Assembly (NCBI RefSeq): GCF_024679245.1
Contig: NC_090180.1
Coordinates: 12,499,507 to 12,563,506 of the forward strand
DNA length: 64,000 bases
DNA from: Pseudorasbora parva
Taxonomy: Eukaryota > Chordata > Actinopteri > Cypriniformes > Gobionidae
Reading direction: 5' to 3'
Positions 13,501-22,696 of the stretch are shown piece by piece (the first letter of the stretch is position 1; each line of letters starts with the position of its first letter). The translations under genes were made by a program, and so were the position numbers. The notes below the pieces were generated by a model. It ran no database searches. It saw only the letters and a program-made list of their open reading frames with translations, and was not told where the DNA came from.

Positions 13501-16500
13501 CTGAATCACACCTATGTACAAACATACTGACCTGTGCTATCACATCTCTCTAAAGTGAATTCAAATCTCACGCTTGCCTGTTGAGCAACCCATTTCATAA
13601 TCAGCAGAGATTTTGCACAGCCTGTTTTTGTGGTATTTTCCTAAAGCATTCTTTAACAAGCATTTTTCCTTTCCAGAATGTCCCTTCATAAGAGGTCTCA
13701 GAGCAGCACCCGTTCATCCCATGGGAATTTGTCTCAGGGTTCTGTTACCTCTGCGGACAACCACAGCGCAGATGAGGTCGAGTGTACCGTACAACCCTGC
13801 AAGACCAAGATCGCAGAAAGACGGTCCAATAGTAGTATAGACATGCAGGGTAAGCAAAGTTGTATATTAGGCATTAAAGATCTAGGCTGGTTACCTAAAC
13901 GTTTGTAGGTTTACAATGATATACTTCTGTGTCACTAAAATGAGAATGAGAACAATGACAGAATTTCCTTTCTACAATTTTTTGGACAAACTGATAATCC
14001 TGCCCCAAACTCACACTATTGGTTGAGCCAAAGTTGCTACTTCAGGCTGCTCAAACATATAGAGCAAGTCTTTGGGGGTCAACTGCATTTCAACTGTCAT
14101 TTGTTGGACTCCAAGATTTATTTTCCTTTCACTTAAACAAGATCCTGAGATGTTTGCAATTATGAGGCACGTTTATTTGGCAAGCTTCAATCTCCTGCAC
14201 AGGTTATTAGTTTTATGGCTTGACGCGTCCGTCCACAGTAGGTTTTTTGCCCAGCGTTGCCCATTCATAGTTTGGACAACCTGCAAGCAGTCAAAATTAA
14301 GGCCCTGCTTCCAAAAAGCCCCTGGTGCTGTGACATCAGCAGCCTGCTGGGTTACAGCCTGATCATCCAGCCTGGATGGCTAAACTAAAGAAATGAAATT
14401 AAATATTCAGACTGATTCTCCAAAAAACATTTAAAATTACTAATTTAGTTAAGTTAATTCTGAGGTTAATTTTGTGTGTTGTAGCGTCAAGGACGCAGGG
14501 TTCACAGCAGGCCTGGAGCTCTGGCAGTGTCGGCGGTGGAGGGATGTGCAGTGACTCAGAGAGTGCTGGGGGAAGCAGCGAGTCTCGCTCCATGGACTCC
14601 CCAACAGCCAGTCCAGGTGCTTTTTCTGGCGCACATTTCATCCTACAATCCGTTACACAGTATGGTACATCTGAAAATGGCTTTTTATATCAGTGTTCAT
14701 TTTCTATTTATTTATTTATTTATTCCTATTAGTGTTGTTAGAAGTACCGACCGCGATATCAAATCGGTACTGAAATTAAAAAAATGTGGTGATTTGAGTG
14801 CTGTTGAACGGAATCGTAAACACCTCTGACTGGCAATTGTGCTCACGCGCTCATCAAATAGGTCTGTGATTGGCTACTACGATCAGTGCTTCACAAACAT
14901 GTTGTAAACATACATCAATAATGCTTTTCACAGAGTGCTTACACAGATAGACACGGAGCGTCTATCAGCCTACCGGTCCGCTGGTTGACGCCTGCTTGTG
15001 CTTTCAAACGCTCCTGCTCCCGCTTTCAAAACACCTTCAAACACTTCCGTGTTCTTTCGAACCGCTGCCGTGCGTTGATCATTGTAGCCAATCACAGGCA
15101 CATCCGATGAGCGCACAAGCACAATGGCCAGTCAGAGGTGTTTACAATTACAGCTCAACAGCGCTGGAAGAAAAAATCTTTGCCTGTGTTGTAAAAAAAA
15201 AGAATAGACATTAATTTAAGGATAAACAGAGTACTAACCAACATGATCATTTCAGAGAGAAATAGTGAAGGTGAATGCATATACAAACAAACTCTCCGTT
15301 TGGGTTTTGAACAAATATAGTCTAACTGCCTTTGATGACGTGCATGTTTATGTTACTGTTTATCATCTGTCCGTTATCGCCTAAAGCCCGCCCTTATGAT
15401 TTCATTGGTCCGAACAGTTTCTGTTTGGACATAATCACTCCTCTATGGATCGAGTCCAGATTGAACCGCCCGTCCTCAAATGTTGTGGGCGGGGCTGAGT
15501 TCGGCTGGCATCCAGGCTACCGATTTGGTTTCGCGGTCGGTACTTTAGACAACACTAATTCATGTGTGTTCATTCCACCCTGTTTCTTGCCAAAAATAAT
15601 TTCCCCTATTTATTGATTTATTTCATTTATTCAGTCATTTAGTTATTCATTCTGTCCTGACATTAAACAATGTACTACTACTATTTTGTTTTTTGTTTTT
15701 TTTATTCACTCTAGTGTCTAGTGGCATCAGCCATTCTTTTTGTTGAGCCCTGTATATTTTATCATGTGTTTAGTACTAAAAAGAAGTCCCTCTAAAATAT
15801 TGCTGGTTTAGGCACATTTGTAAGTTTTGTTTGTAAATTGGTTGACCTAGTTCTCATTGGACAGGATGGAGAAGTGTTCTGCAGGATGGAAGTATCTAAT
15901 GTGTGTGTTTGTGTGCTAAAGGGGATTTCAAACGCAGGCTTCCCAGAACTCCTTCAACTGGAACTATGTCTTCTGCAGATGACCTGGATGAGAGGGAACC
16001 ACCTTTCCCATCAGATAATGGTTGGTAGAACAAACTGAATAGTGTGAATGGCTGTCTCGTGTTCATGGTTTTGTGGTGACACACCACAGGTTTATGTTTA
16101 TTACACAAGTGCTGATTTGCTCGCACCCATGTTTTTGCTCTCTGTGCAGCTGCACGGATAGGCTTGGTGTTGTATTGACATTGGCAAAATGCCACCGTTA
16201 ACAGTTCCTGTCTCTCCACCAAAAGTGTTACATTTCAGTAATAACTGCTGAATGTAAACAAATGTTAGACTTACATTTGAGGAAATGGAGAGAGGGTTGT
16301 GCTTCCTCAAAAGTACTAAAAGAGTCATTCATTAAATCGGAATGCAAACCATAATCATTACATTCCCATCACATTTAAGACTTTTGATTACCCCATGTCC
16401 AGACCAGAACTTCTTTGATGGGTCAGCAGAGTCTTTTAATACTATTTGGGAATTAGTTTAAAAAAAACATTGTCTTCTCTCGTCTCAGGCCTTGCTGAGA

Positions 16501-18479
16501 TGGTATTGGAAACGGCCAGTTCTCCTGGCCCTTTCCGCAATGCTCAGATGTCAAAAGCGGCACACACCCACAAGTTGCGAAAACTGAGAGCACCTTCCAA
16601 ATGCAGAGAGTGTGACAGTCTGGTGGTGTTCCATGGGGCTGAGTGTGAAGAGGTACATCATCAACAACTCCCACGTTGATTCAGTTCACATTGTTCAGGA
16701 GAGCCGTTTGTCATTCTCTAATATTTTGTTCCGTAGTGCTCCTTGGCCTGTCATAAGAAATGCCTGGAGACTCTTGCCATTCAATGTGGTCATAAGAAAC
16801 TTCAGGGCAGACTGCACCTGTTCGGGATCGACTTCGCCCAAGTAGCTAAGAACAGTCCTGACGGCATCCCTTTTATCATCAAAAAATGCACCTCAGAAAT
16901 CGAGAGTCGTGCCCTGAACATTAAGGTAAACAATTACGATGTAACTGAAAGAAATTGCTTTAATTCAATGTTTGAGTCATTTTGTGAGTGACGCCTACTT
17001 TCGGTGCAATACAAGGGCATTTATCGGGTGAATGGGGCGAAGTCTCGTGTGGAAAAGCTGTGCCAGGCCTTTGAGAACGGAAAGGACTTAGTGGAACTTT
17101 CTGACCTCCACCCACATGACATAAGCAACGTGCTCAAGCTTTACCTAAGACAGGTGTGGTTGGACAAATAATCCCAGTTTCATCATGTCTTTATGAAACT
17201 TGACATATTAGAGTGCAACAGTGCCCGCCCGTTTTTTCGACGTCCATGGTTTAAGATTGTTTTTCAAAGTCAAAGTTATGAGCCATGAACCAAACCAACC
17301 AGCTTATTATGTGAATCACAACATTACAAACTTTGATTTGAAGCAAAAAAAGTATTTGAAAATCAAATAAAAAGACTAATCTACAAGCCTGAATAATTAA
17401 TGATTTTAATAAGGTAAAGAATTGCAAATAAGGAAAATAATTTCCCATGAAGCATTGTAAATGACAATCAAAATGATTGATAAGTATCAGTCTATTGATT
17501 TGAATATGTTGGTTTTTATAGAAACATGTATTGCAAAAAAACAAAAACAATATGATCCGTGGCAGCCCATAGTTGGAGAAATTGAGATAAGCCATAGACG
17601 TAAAGGATGCAGCTGCAAACATTAATAAGGAAAGAAAAGGGTTAACATTACTATTCTAAACCAAAAGTGCAGTTATTGTCTACTAGCTACCATATTTTCT
17701 GTTTAACTTTTATTAGGCTCCAGGTCGAAAGAAAAGTGCGTTTTTACACTGAGCATATTCTCTGCAGTCCAAGCGCGATCCACTGCGAGCTCGCTCTCCC
17801 TCATGTCATTAACACCATCACCGCATGCAGTACATGTGTTTTATTGAACTAAATACATTACAGTTGGCTAAAACGAATACACGGGTTACTTTTCTGAACA
17901 AGAGCGCTCCCGAGTCCGTGTTTCTAACACTGTTCATGTGAATCGCGGCACAGTTAGGCACACACACAAAATACCGGCAGTTCAATAGGGAATGAGCAGC
18001 TCTTAAAGGGGCCACACTATATTCCTACTCGTGAAATATGGACCTCCTCCAGTTATGGTGTGGTACTGGTGCGCTCCCAGGTCCGCATGACAGCTTTCAC
18101 ATTACCAATTTTTCGAACTGTGCCCTGTTCTGAATTAAACTGCCAGTGTAAAACTACCTTTATTTATATTCTTAAAATGAGAGCAATCACTGCTTATTCT
18201 GAATTTTTAATCTTAGGCTTAAGAGCAAGTTATTTGATAAACATCTATGAACATTTGGTACATGTCTAGTCTTCATGCTGTATTATTGAATATTATTGAA
18301 TAAGTATGGTTTCACTAAAAATAAACTTACATTTGCATAAAGCATGCGTATTTGTCCATACCCATGTTGATTCGAGTGTTAACTTAATTTAAGATACATT
18401 TACAACTGATAAAAATCACAAGTTAACTCATGACTATCAAGCAATTAATCGCGATTAAATATTTGAATCGATTGACAGC

Positions 18480-18557
<78 letters not shown>

Positions 18558-21500
18558 GTTTGAGAGCTTAGCGAGATAGGCAGATAAACAAATTATATCT
18601 GATGTCTGAATCATTTTTGGTTTCACTGCATGTGCTGTATATAATTATATAATTAACATATTTAAAATAGTGGTTTTATGTTTCTTAATCGTTTTTAATT
18701 TGATTATGCGGTTCACAATGCTTCATAGGATTGTAATTCTTTCTATTACTAAGCTGTTAAATATAATACAGTCTTATATGGTACCTTTTGAATTTTGGCA
18801 GATTTTCGCATACATTTGTTTCAAATCAAAGTTTGTAATGTTATGGTTCACCTCATAGCTGGTTGGCTTGGTTCATAGCTTATGCTTTAACATAGACTTT
18901 TTCAAAAATCCCTATGGGAGATTGAATGGAAAATATAATTATGGAGCTAACGTTGCTGTAAAAGTGAGGAGGCACTGTTCCACACTATAGGCTCGTATTG
19001 CTTTTCTCGTTTAAAACCTTTTGTTTTACAAAGCCTAAAAAATAAAATTGTTTTTCAGTTGCCAGAGCCATTGATTCTGTATCGGTATTATAATGATGTC
19101 ATTGGGCTGGCAAAAGAGACTCAGAACATGGATGAGACTGACTCTGCTAAAGAGAAATCACCAGGGGAGCAGTTGTGCCTCAGCATTGAGCTTAAAAGAG
19201 TTCTTTTCAAAATTAGAGACCTCCTTCGCCATCTACCTGCAGCCCATTACAAAACCCTACAGTTCCTCATCACACATCTGCACAGGTATGCTAACACAAA
19301 CCATAAACATAAGCATCTGTAAAATAAAACTGCTGGTTGCTTGAGACTGAAATATAAATCCACCACTCCCAAACATTGTTCTACAGAGTAACAGAGCAAT
19401 CTGAGGAGAACAAGATGACAGCTAGTAACCTGGGGATCATCTTCGGTCCCACGCTCATCAAGCCCAGGCAGTTGGAGGCTGAAGTGTCACTGTCATCTCT
19501 GGTTGACTACCCCCACCAAGCCCGCATGGTGGAACTGCTCATCAATTACCACCAGATGATCTTTGATGTCCCGCTCAGCCCTGTGTCTCCCACCAGTCCT
19601 ACAGCATCACATGCTTCCATTGTGCCCAACGTCCAAGACAAGGAGCCAAAACTCAGCCGCAACTCCCGATCTCTAATGGATATCAAAGAGGTGAGATGGG
19701 CCAGAGAACGGAAACTAGACCTCACTTGCTTTATAGGGTTAATTTTCATTTTTGGGTGAACTATGTCATTAATGACTCACCCTAATGTCGCTCCACACCC
19801 GTAAGACCTCTGTTCATCTTCGGAACACAGTTTAAGATATTTTATATTTAGTCAGAGAGCTTTCTAGCATGACAAGCCAGACCCACATCAAGATGTTTGG
19901 TCTGGAAACTCACCATTGACGGCTCAATCTGAGAAGCGGGATAAACGGTTGTCTTTCAAACTCCCTCTGCACGCGATAGGATAGCTCTACACCAACCAGA
20001 GCAACGAAGGTGAAACAGAGCTTGTTGATAGATTAAACATTCGCCGTATCCGGTCGACAAAACTCCGAACTCCGAATAACTTCAGTGCCGTTCTTTTCTC
20101 AGAGGAAAGCATAACTCCAAATCTTCCAGAGTCGCGGTCAAAGCTGATTCGAAAGGCCGCCGTTCGCCAGTTTCTGTGTTTACTAGAAGCACGCAAACGC
20201 AACTCGGCTGTCGTCATTATGGCCCCGCCCACCGACTTTATACACGATGTGATTGGCCCAGCAAGAGTTAGGCGATTACAACTCAGAAGGGTATTGAGAG
20301 TTGCTAGACAACACTCACGGGCAGATTAGATTTGCTGCCGCTAGGGTGCGTCTAGATTTCTAGGCTAAGAGCTTTCTGTCTCTCCATTAAAAACGTATGC
20401 ACCAGAAAGGGAATAAAAACATCATCAAAGTAGTCCATATGTGACATCTGTGGGTTAGTTTGAATCTCGTGAAGCATCGAAAAGACATTTTGGTCCCAAA
20501 ATAACAAAAACTACGACCATATTCAATATTGTCTTCTCTTCCGCATTTGTTTCCAATCCGCGTTCTCGTCTGCGCAGTGACGCTGCTGACGTGTTATCTG
20601 GTGCACGCGAGCTTCGTTTATAGTCTGAGGGAGACTGTGCAGTTGCGAATGTCGATTGGAAACAAACACGAAAGTGAAGACATGCTGAATAAAGTTTTAG
20701 TTTTTGTTATTTTGGTATCAAAATGTATATTCGATGCTTCACATATTGACTACTTTGATGATGTTTTTATTACCTTTCTGGTCCTTCTGGAAAGGGACAG
20801 TATATACTGTGCATACGTTTTTAATGGAGAGACAGAAAGCTCTCTGACTAAATATAAAATATCTTAAACTGTGTTCTGAAGATGAACGGAGGTCCTATGG
20901 GTGTGGAACGACATTAGGGTGAGTAATTAATGACAAATGTATTTTTTGGGTGAACTAACCCTTTAAGGACATTTTTCGGAAGTATTAGCATTTGTGATAT
21001 GTAATCTGTGTTTATTCTTCACACAGAGTGCGAAAGTCTACAAAAGACACTCGTCTGTGATTACCTCTGCACAGCTTATGGAGGATTTGACGGAGAGGAA
21101 GACCGAGGTTGATAGAGCACAAACACCTGGTTAGTATGAGTGTCTTTGCTCACCTTTGGTAAAATGATGGTCGAAACTGACCATGGCAGCATGAAAAGTA
21201 GTTTATATCTTGTTTGAAATCATTGTAATAATACGGATAATTTATAATATAATAATACATTTAATTAATAAATTTGGACTGTTTTGAGGAGTTATAAATT
21301 CTAAATAATGTAATTAAATCTATTGATTTAAATTCTCAGATGTGTTCTTATAAACTTCACATAATGATATATTCAAATAGATTTTATCATGAATATTGCA
21401 ATAAACACCTGCATCAAGCTGTTTAAATTTAAAATTGTTTTCATTTATAAAAAAAAAGTGTAATTATAGTAATAACATGGTAATAACATTCAAAGCTCTT

Positions 21501-22696
21501 TGCATTTACTATTAGAAGTTTATTTTTATACAGCTTTTATTTTATTTTAATTTTTTATATACAATATGATTTTAGTTTAGAAAAAATATTAAGTTAAGAC
21601 TGTTTTATAAACTTGTGTTCCACTGGGTCAAAACTGACCAGGAAACGCGAAAGTCCTATTCAGATTTTAAATGTATTAAGAGATTGCTGAGAGTTTATTT
21701 TGAATTAATAGTTTGTATAAATTAAGTTTAAGATAATTTTTTTTCTCTCCAGCGGCTGAGGGCTCAGATATAAATGGGGTTGACTCCGCTCCTGTGGACA
21801 TGCAAAAGTCCATATCTATGTTCAGCCGGCCCAGTGCCAGCAGCCGATTGGTGCAGCTGCGTCCCCAGCGTTCCAAGCCGGTGTCTCGACCCATCAGCAT
21901 GCCCGTGGACCGACTACTCAATGAGCGCAACAGCCGCAACACGGTGGAGCACGAACACTCGCCTGCCGCCATTCAGGAGACCACTGAACCGGAGAAGCCT
22001 TTGACACCACGACTCTCAAACTATTACAGGAACCCCTTCATAGACACTCAGACACTGAGGAGGACATGGGACAGGCAGTATAGACATTACGATGTGACAC
22101 CCAGAACTGCAATGATAGTGGCCAACCTGCCACCTTCTGGTGTGCCAAAACAGTCTGAAATTAGTGTCGTACCCCACAGCATTGCTGCTAAAAAAGATGG
22201 TACAAGCCAGTCCAGCGGGGCTCCAATATCCTTCCGAGCGCCACGGACACTCAAACCACCTTCCGGAACGTTCTATAGACCTCCGTCAGGAAGCCAATTC
22301 AGGTCATTCGACTCGCTGTCAAAAAACGTTTCAGCAGCACCAACCACTACCACAGGAGCTGTTTACACAACAGCCATTACCATATTAACAACAGCAGCCA
22401 CGTCAAATGTTGCAACAGTCTCTGCAGCGGTGACAACGCCCCCCACCACGCCAACAACACCGGTGACTATTACTCTAACGGCCAAGCCGACTTTTACAAC
22501 AGTGACCAGCACTGTATCAGGAGGAGCGGAAGAAGGACTTTCGGAAAGCGATTCGCTAAGCCCCATCACACTCTCGCCGCCTCAGTCTCCAGGCTCCAGT
22601 GTGGAGGAGCTCAGCCCAACAGACGCCAAACCCCTCTATCAGAGACGCAGTCGGCGTATGCACGAGCTGGAGCAGCGAGAGGCACATTTTGTTTAA
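4484..22696 (+). CDS. arhgap29: Rho GTPase-activating protein 29 (5' partial, 20 coding exons in window)
   Basis: ARHGAP29 (PARG1) is a cytoplasmic GAP that inactivates Rho-family GTPases, chiefly RhoA, and acts downstream of Rap1/Radil and PTPL1. Exons: 4484-4580, 6052-6124, 8542-8596, 9449-9604, 9694-9758, 11549-11659, 11750-11830, 11917-12084, 12506-12643, 13149-13339, 13677-13849, 14485-14616, 15922-16020, 16489-16652, 16737-16925, 17016-17153, 19059-19285, 19387-19690, 21027-21129, 21753-22696. They join in phase without internal stops into 1,201 residues plus a split first codon. Order (partial numbering): F-BAR/coiled coil about 60-390, linker, C1 zinc finger about 540-584, RhoGAP about 600-800 with arginine finger R634 in GIYRVNG, then a Ser/Thr/Pro-rich tail ending HFV. 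The tail motifs (MPVDRLLNERN, PLYQR) and the neighbour abca4 favour ARHGAP29 over its paralogues ARHGAP45 and GMIP. About 115 N-terminal residues expected from the human protein are missing. Confidence 0.93.
4739..4870 (+). mobile_element. Left end of an AGGGTTRGTTCACCC-type element
   Basis: Starts AGGGTTGGTTCACCC after TTAA (4735-4738), as in the complete copies at 19735 and 57406. The right end was not found; another element interrupts it at 4871. Confidence 0.6.
4871..5880. mobile_element. DNA transposon with long imperfect inverted repeats
   Basis: Ends mirror each other over about 80 bp: ccatagatttatatgcac on the left and gtgtacatatctatgg on the right, continuing into CCATTTTCGAACGGTC against GACCGTTCTAAAATGG. 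Flanked by GACTAT on both sides (4865-4870, 5881-5886), a probable 6-bp target duplication. No ORF. Confidence 0.7.
6052..6124 (+). CDS. arhgap29: arhgap29 window exon 2
   Basis: 73 bp, acceptor TTCAG, donor GTAAGT, ends in phase 0. It carries SDFLMGDVDSGS; the FLMGDV motif is shared by ARHGAP29 and ARHGAP45. The Met in FLMGDV is the first in-frame ATG available if translation began inside the window. Confidence 0.9.
6125..6874. other. arhgap29 intron, first part
   Basis: From about 6190 there is a degraded piece of the TAGTTCACACAAAAA/ACTCACCCCCATG repeat type. The rest up to 6874 shows no feature I can name. Confidence 0.4.
6875..7307. mobile_element. Small inverted-repeat element
   Basis: Left end agggtgttctcacactaggc mirrors the right end gcctagtgtaagtatgccct (17 of 20 positions). 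433 bp, no ORF. A G-rich run lies at about 7235-7252. No clear target duplication. Confidence 0.6.
7308..8541. other. arhgap29 intron remainder
   Basis: AT-rich, no recognisable gene or complete repeat. Confidence 0.4.
8542..8596 (+). CDS. arhgap29: arhgap29 window exon 3
   Basis: 55 bp, acceptor TAG, donor GTAAAT. It encodes SFETLSEDSRGCSQNDLA, a short polar linker before the F-BAR region. It begins in phase 0 and leaves one base for the next exon. Confidence 0.88.
8597..9448. other. arhgap29 intron, no feature seen
   Basis: 852 bp; short ORFs only, no inverted repeats noticed. Confidence 0.4.
9449..9604 (+). CDS. arhgap29: arhgap29 window exon 4 (start of F-BAR region)
   Basis: 156 bp, acceptor TTTTTAG, donor GTCAGT. 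It encodes ALLYAKAWSKYTKDVLAWVE, the conserved start of the F-BAR domain, which binds curved membrane and dimerises. Phase 1 on both sides. Confidence 0.93.
9694..9758 (+). CDS. arhgap29: arhgap29 window exon 5
   Basis: 65 bp, acceptor GACAG, donor GTAATG. Encodes DMECAKSFAKMAESAKAVAS, an F-BAR helix, and ends in phase 0. It lies only 88 bp upstream of a hAT-type insertion. Confidence 0.92.
9847..11376. mobile_element. hAT-type non-autonomous transposon with an 8-bp target duplication
   Basis: Inverted ends TAGGGATGTCAC and GTGACATCCCTA, flanked by a perfect 8-bp repeat ATCAGCAT (9839-9846, 11377-11384). TAGGG ends and 8-bp duplications are hAT hallmarks. GTACC-rich subterminal repeats (gtaccggtac, ggtaccgagtacc). 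No transposase. A second element is nested at 10490-11169. Confidence 0.88.
10490..11169. mobile_element. TTAA-flanked non-autonomous transposon nested in the hAT element
   Basis: Ends aggtgcactatgcagc and tacatagtgcacct, flanked by TTAA at 10486-10489 and 11170-11173. A second copy in the opposite orientation lies at 59522-60185. The TTAA target fits piggyBac- or Kolobok-type transposases. Confidence 0.85.
11549..11659 (+). CDS. arhgap29: arhgap29 window exon 6
   Basis: 111 bp, phase 0 to 0, acceptor AAAAG, donor GTATAA. Encodes MPFRDIYVSAFKNEIEYNHV and the downstream LQTNKFMQ of the F-BAR helices. Confidence 0.93.
11750..11830 (+). CDS. arhgap29: arhgap29 window exon 7
   Basis: 81 bp, phase 0 to 0, acceptor AATAG, donor GTATCT. 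Encodes the basic helix PLLARKNDLDKQRKEIKEQW. The intron before it is only 90 bp. Confidence 0.93.
11917..12084 (+). CDS. arhgap29: arhgap29 window exon 8 (coiled coil)
   Basis: 168 bp, phase 0 to 0, acceptor TTTTAG, donor GTACTT. Lys/Glu-rich heptad-like helix beginning SEAENALKKARLLKVQKKEE and ending EEEALQK; part of the F-BAR coiled coil. The intron before it is 86 bp. Confidence 0.93.
12085..12505. other. arhgap29 intron, no feature seen
   Basis: 421 bp of ordinary intronic sequence. Confidence 0.4.
12506..12643 (+). CDS. arhgap29: arhgap29 window exon 9
   Basis: 138 bp, phase 0 to 0, acceptor TGTAG, donor GTCTGT. Encodes AEEAQEQYNACVADLEAKQV and ends VFQCDLTLKA, the last long F-BAR helix. 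Confidence 0.93.
12650..13100. repeat. Dispersed repeat copy (TTCAGCTTT/CACAGGAAT family)
   Basis: Contains attcctgtgatggcaaagct, gtcacatgatccttcag and gaaaacagttgtgctgc, shared with 35465-35700, 41518-41890, 42888-44270, 45035-45450, 50765-50860 and 63770-64000. Ends in intact copies resemble TACACTACCATTCAAAAG. An abundant, old, non-autonomous repeat in this window. Confidence 0.65.
13149..13339 (+). CDS. arhgap29: arhgap29 window exon 10
   Basis: 191 bp, acceptor TTGTAG, donor GTTAGT. Begins TVNWFQMQQAQTVPLSVNYQ and includes YEPGQRYSEFV, the conserved end of the F-BAR module. The donor is placed so that GG remains and joins to Gly in the next exon. Confidence 0.9.
13340..13676. other. arhgap29 intron, no feature seen
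   Basis: 337 bp, nothing recognised. Confidence 0.4.
13677..13849 (+). CDS. arhgap29: arhgap29 window exon 11 (Ser-rich linker)
   Basis: 173 bp, acceptor TTCCAG, donor GTAAGC. Encodes a Ser/Thr-rich linker (MSLHKRSQSSTRSSHGNLSQ) between F-BAR and C1, probably disordered and phosphorylated (inference). Confidence 0.87.
13850..14484. other. arhgap29 intron, no feature seen
   Basis: 635 bp, nothing recognised beyond short non-homologous ORFs. Confidence 0.4.
14485..14616 (+). CDS. arhgap29: arhgap29 window exon 12 (Ser-rich linker)
   Basis: 132 bp, phase 1 to 1, acceptor TTGTAG, donor GTGCTT. Contains MCSDSESAGGSSESRSMDSP, equivalent to the human SDSESTGGSSESRS stretch, a specific ARHGAP29 signature. 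Confidence 0.92.
14730..15557. mobile_element. hAT-type non-autonomous transposon with diverged target duplication
   Basis: Ends TAGTGTTGTTAGAAGTACCG and its mirror CGGTACTTTAGACAACACTA. Flanks ATTCCTAT and ATTCATGT agree at 6 of 8 positions. Subterminal CGGTAC boxes resemble those of the hAT at 9847 but the termini differ. No ORF of note. Confidence 0.78.
15922..16020 (+). CDS. arhgap29: arhgap29 window exon 13
   Basis: 99 bp, phase 1 to 1. Encodes LPRTPSTGTMSSADDLDERE, nearly the human motif. The acceptor AAAG follows a TG-rich tract and the donor GTTGGT is weak; both are fixed by reading frame and homology. Confidence 0.9.
16021..16488. other. arhgap29 intron, no feature seen
   Basis: 468 bp, nothing recognised. 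Confidence 0.4.
16489..16652 (+). CDS. arhgap29: arhgap29 window exon 14 (C1 domain, first half)
   Basis: 164 bp, acceptor CTCAG, donor GTACAT, ends in phase 0. Encodes HTHKLRKLRAPSKCRECDSL and GAECEE, the first His and Cys ligands of a C1 zinc finger. Confidence 0.95.
16737..16925 (+). CDS. arhgap29: arhgap29 window exon 15 (C1 second half, GAP start)
   Basis: 189 bp, phase 0 to 0, acceptor CGTAG, donor GTAAAC. CSLACHKKCLETLAIQCGHK completes the C1 zinc ligands; GRLHLFGIDFAQVAK and DGIPFIIKKC start the RhoGAP domain. Confidence 0.96.
17016..17153 (+). CDS. arhgap29: arhgap29 window exon 16 (GAP arginine finger)
   Basis: 138 bp, phase 0 to 0. GIYRVNG carries the catalytic arginine finger (R634, partial numbering); VLKLYLRQ follows. 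The acceptor AATACAAG has a poor pyrimidine tract; the donor is GTGTGG. The start is set by homology at GIYR. Confidence 0.93.
17154..19058. other. arhgap29 intron with hAT-like end and TA microsatellite
   Basis: 1.9 kb. Sequence ending near 18482 (aatcgcgattaa, ttgaatcgattgacagcccc) matches a common vertebrate hAT-like terminus in reverse; its other end was not found. A TA tract follows immediately. Confidence 0.45.
18483..18554. repeat. (TA)36 microsatellite
   Basis: 72 bp of uninterrupted TA, directly abutting a probable transposon terminus. Confidence 0.97.
19059..19285 (+). CDS. arhgap29: arhgap29 window exon 17 (RhoGAP)
   Basis: 227 bp, acceptor TTTTTCAG, donor GTATGC. Starts with the GAP hallmark LPEPLI and continues through RDLLRHLPAAHYKTLQFLI. 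Leaves two bases for the next exon. Confidence 0.96.
19387..19690 (+). CDS. arhgap29: arhgap29 window exon 18 (end of RhoGAP)
   Basis: 304 bp, acceptor CTACAG, donor GTGAGA. ENKMTASNLGIIFGPTL is the conserved GAP helix bearing the catalytic Asn; SLVDYPHQARMVELLI ends the domain. A Ser/Pro linker follows. Confidence 0.96.
19735..20962. mobile_element. TTAA-type foldback transposon, interrupted by another insertion
   Basis: Left arm begins agggttaattttcattttt, right arm ends tgaactaaccct; arms share ACTCACCCTAATGTCG and TTCGGAACACAGTTTAAGA in inverted order. Flanks TTAT (19731-19734) and TTAA (20963-20966). The left arm is split at 19865 by a 503-bp element. An intact relative is at 57406-58143. 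Confidence 0.8.
19865..20367. mobile_element. Non-autonomous element with a 9-bp target duplication, copy 1
   Basis: Runs TAGCATGACAAGCCAGACCC to GATTTCTAGGCTA, flanked by AGAGCTTTC on both sides (19856-19864, 20368-20376). A 9-bp duplication is typical of Mutator-like elements. Same family as 29520-31121. It sits inside the foldback at 19735. Confidence 0.78.
21027..21129 (+). CDS. arhgap29: arhgap29 window exon 19
   Basis: 103 bp, acceptor CACAG, donor GTTAGT. Encodes SAKVYKRHSSVITSAQLMED, a tail segment without a known domain. Phase 0 at the start, one base left at the end. Confidence 0.85.
21130..21752. other. Last arhgap29 intron, no feature seen
   Basis: 623 bp, very AT-rich; nothing recognised. 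Confidence 0.4.
21753..22696 (+). CDS. arhgap29: arhgap29 last coding exon (Ser/Thr/Pro tail and stop)
   Basis: 944 bp to a TAA. Contains RPISMPVDRLLNERNSRN and FRAPRTLKPPSGTFY, both ARHGAP29 tail motifs, then a Thr-rich stretch of about 60 residues (about 22340-22530). It ends RSRRMHELEQREAHFV. The terminal FV matches the PDZ-binding C-terminus by which human PARG1 binds PTPL1. Confidence 0.95.

Noticed and set aside
21794..22004. Overlapping + and - frames inside the last arhgap29 exon
   Set aside because: They are shadows of the real frame, which is fixed by phase and by motif conservation.
4484..22696. Identification as arhgap45 (HMHA1)
   Set aside because: The C1 and GAP regions are similar to both, but MPVDRLLNERN, APRTL and SSESRS motifs and the end PLYQR...FV are ARHGAP29-like, and the neighbour is abca4, not abca7.
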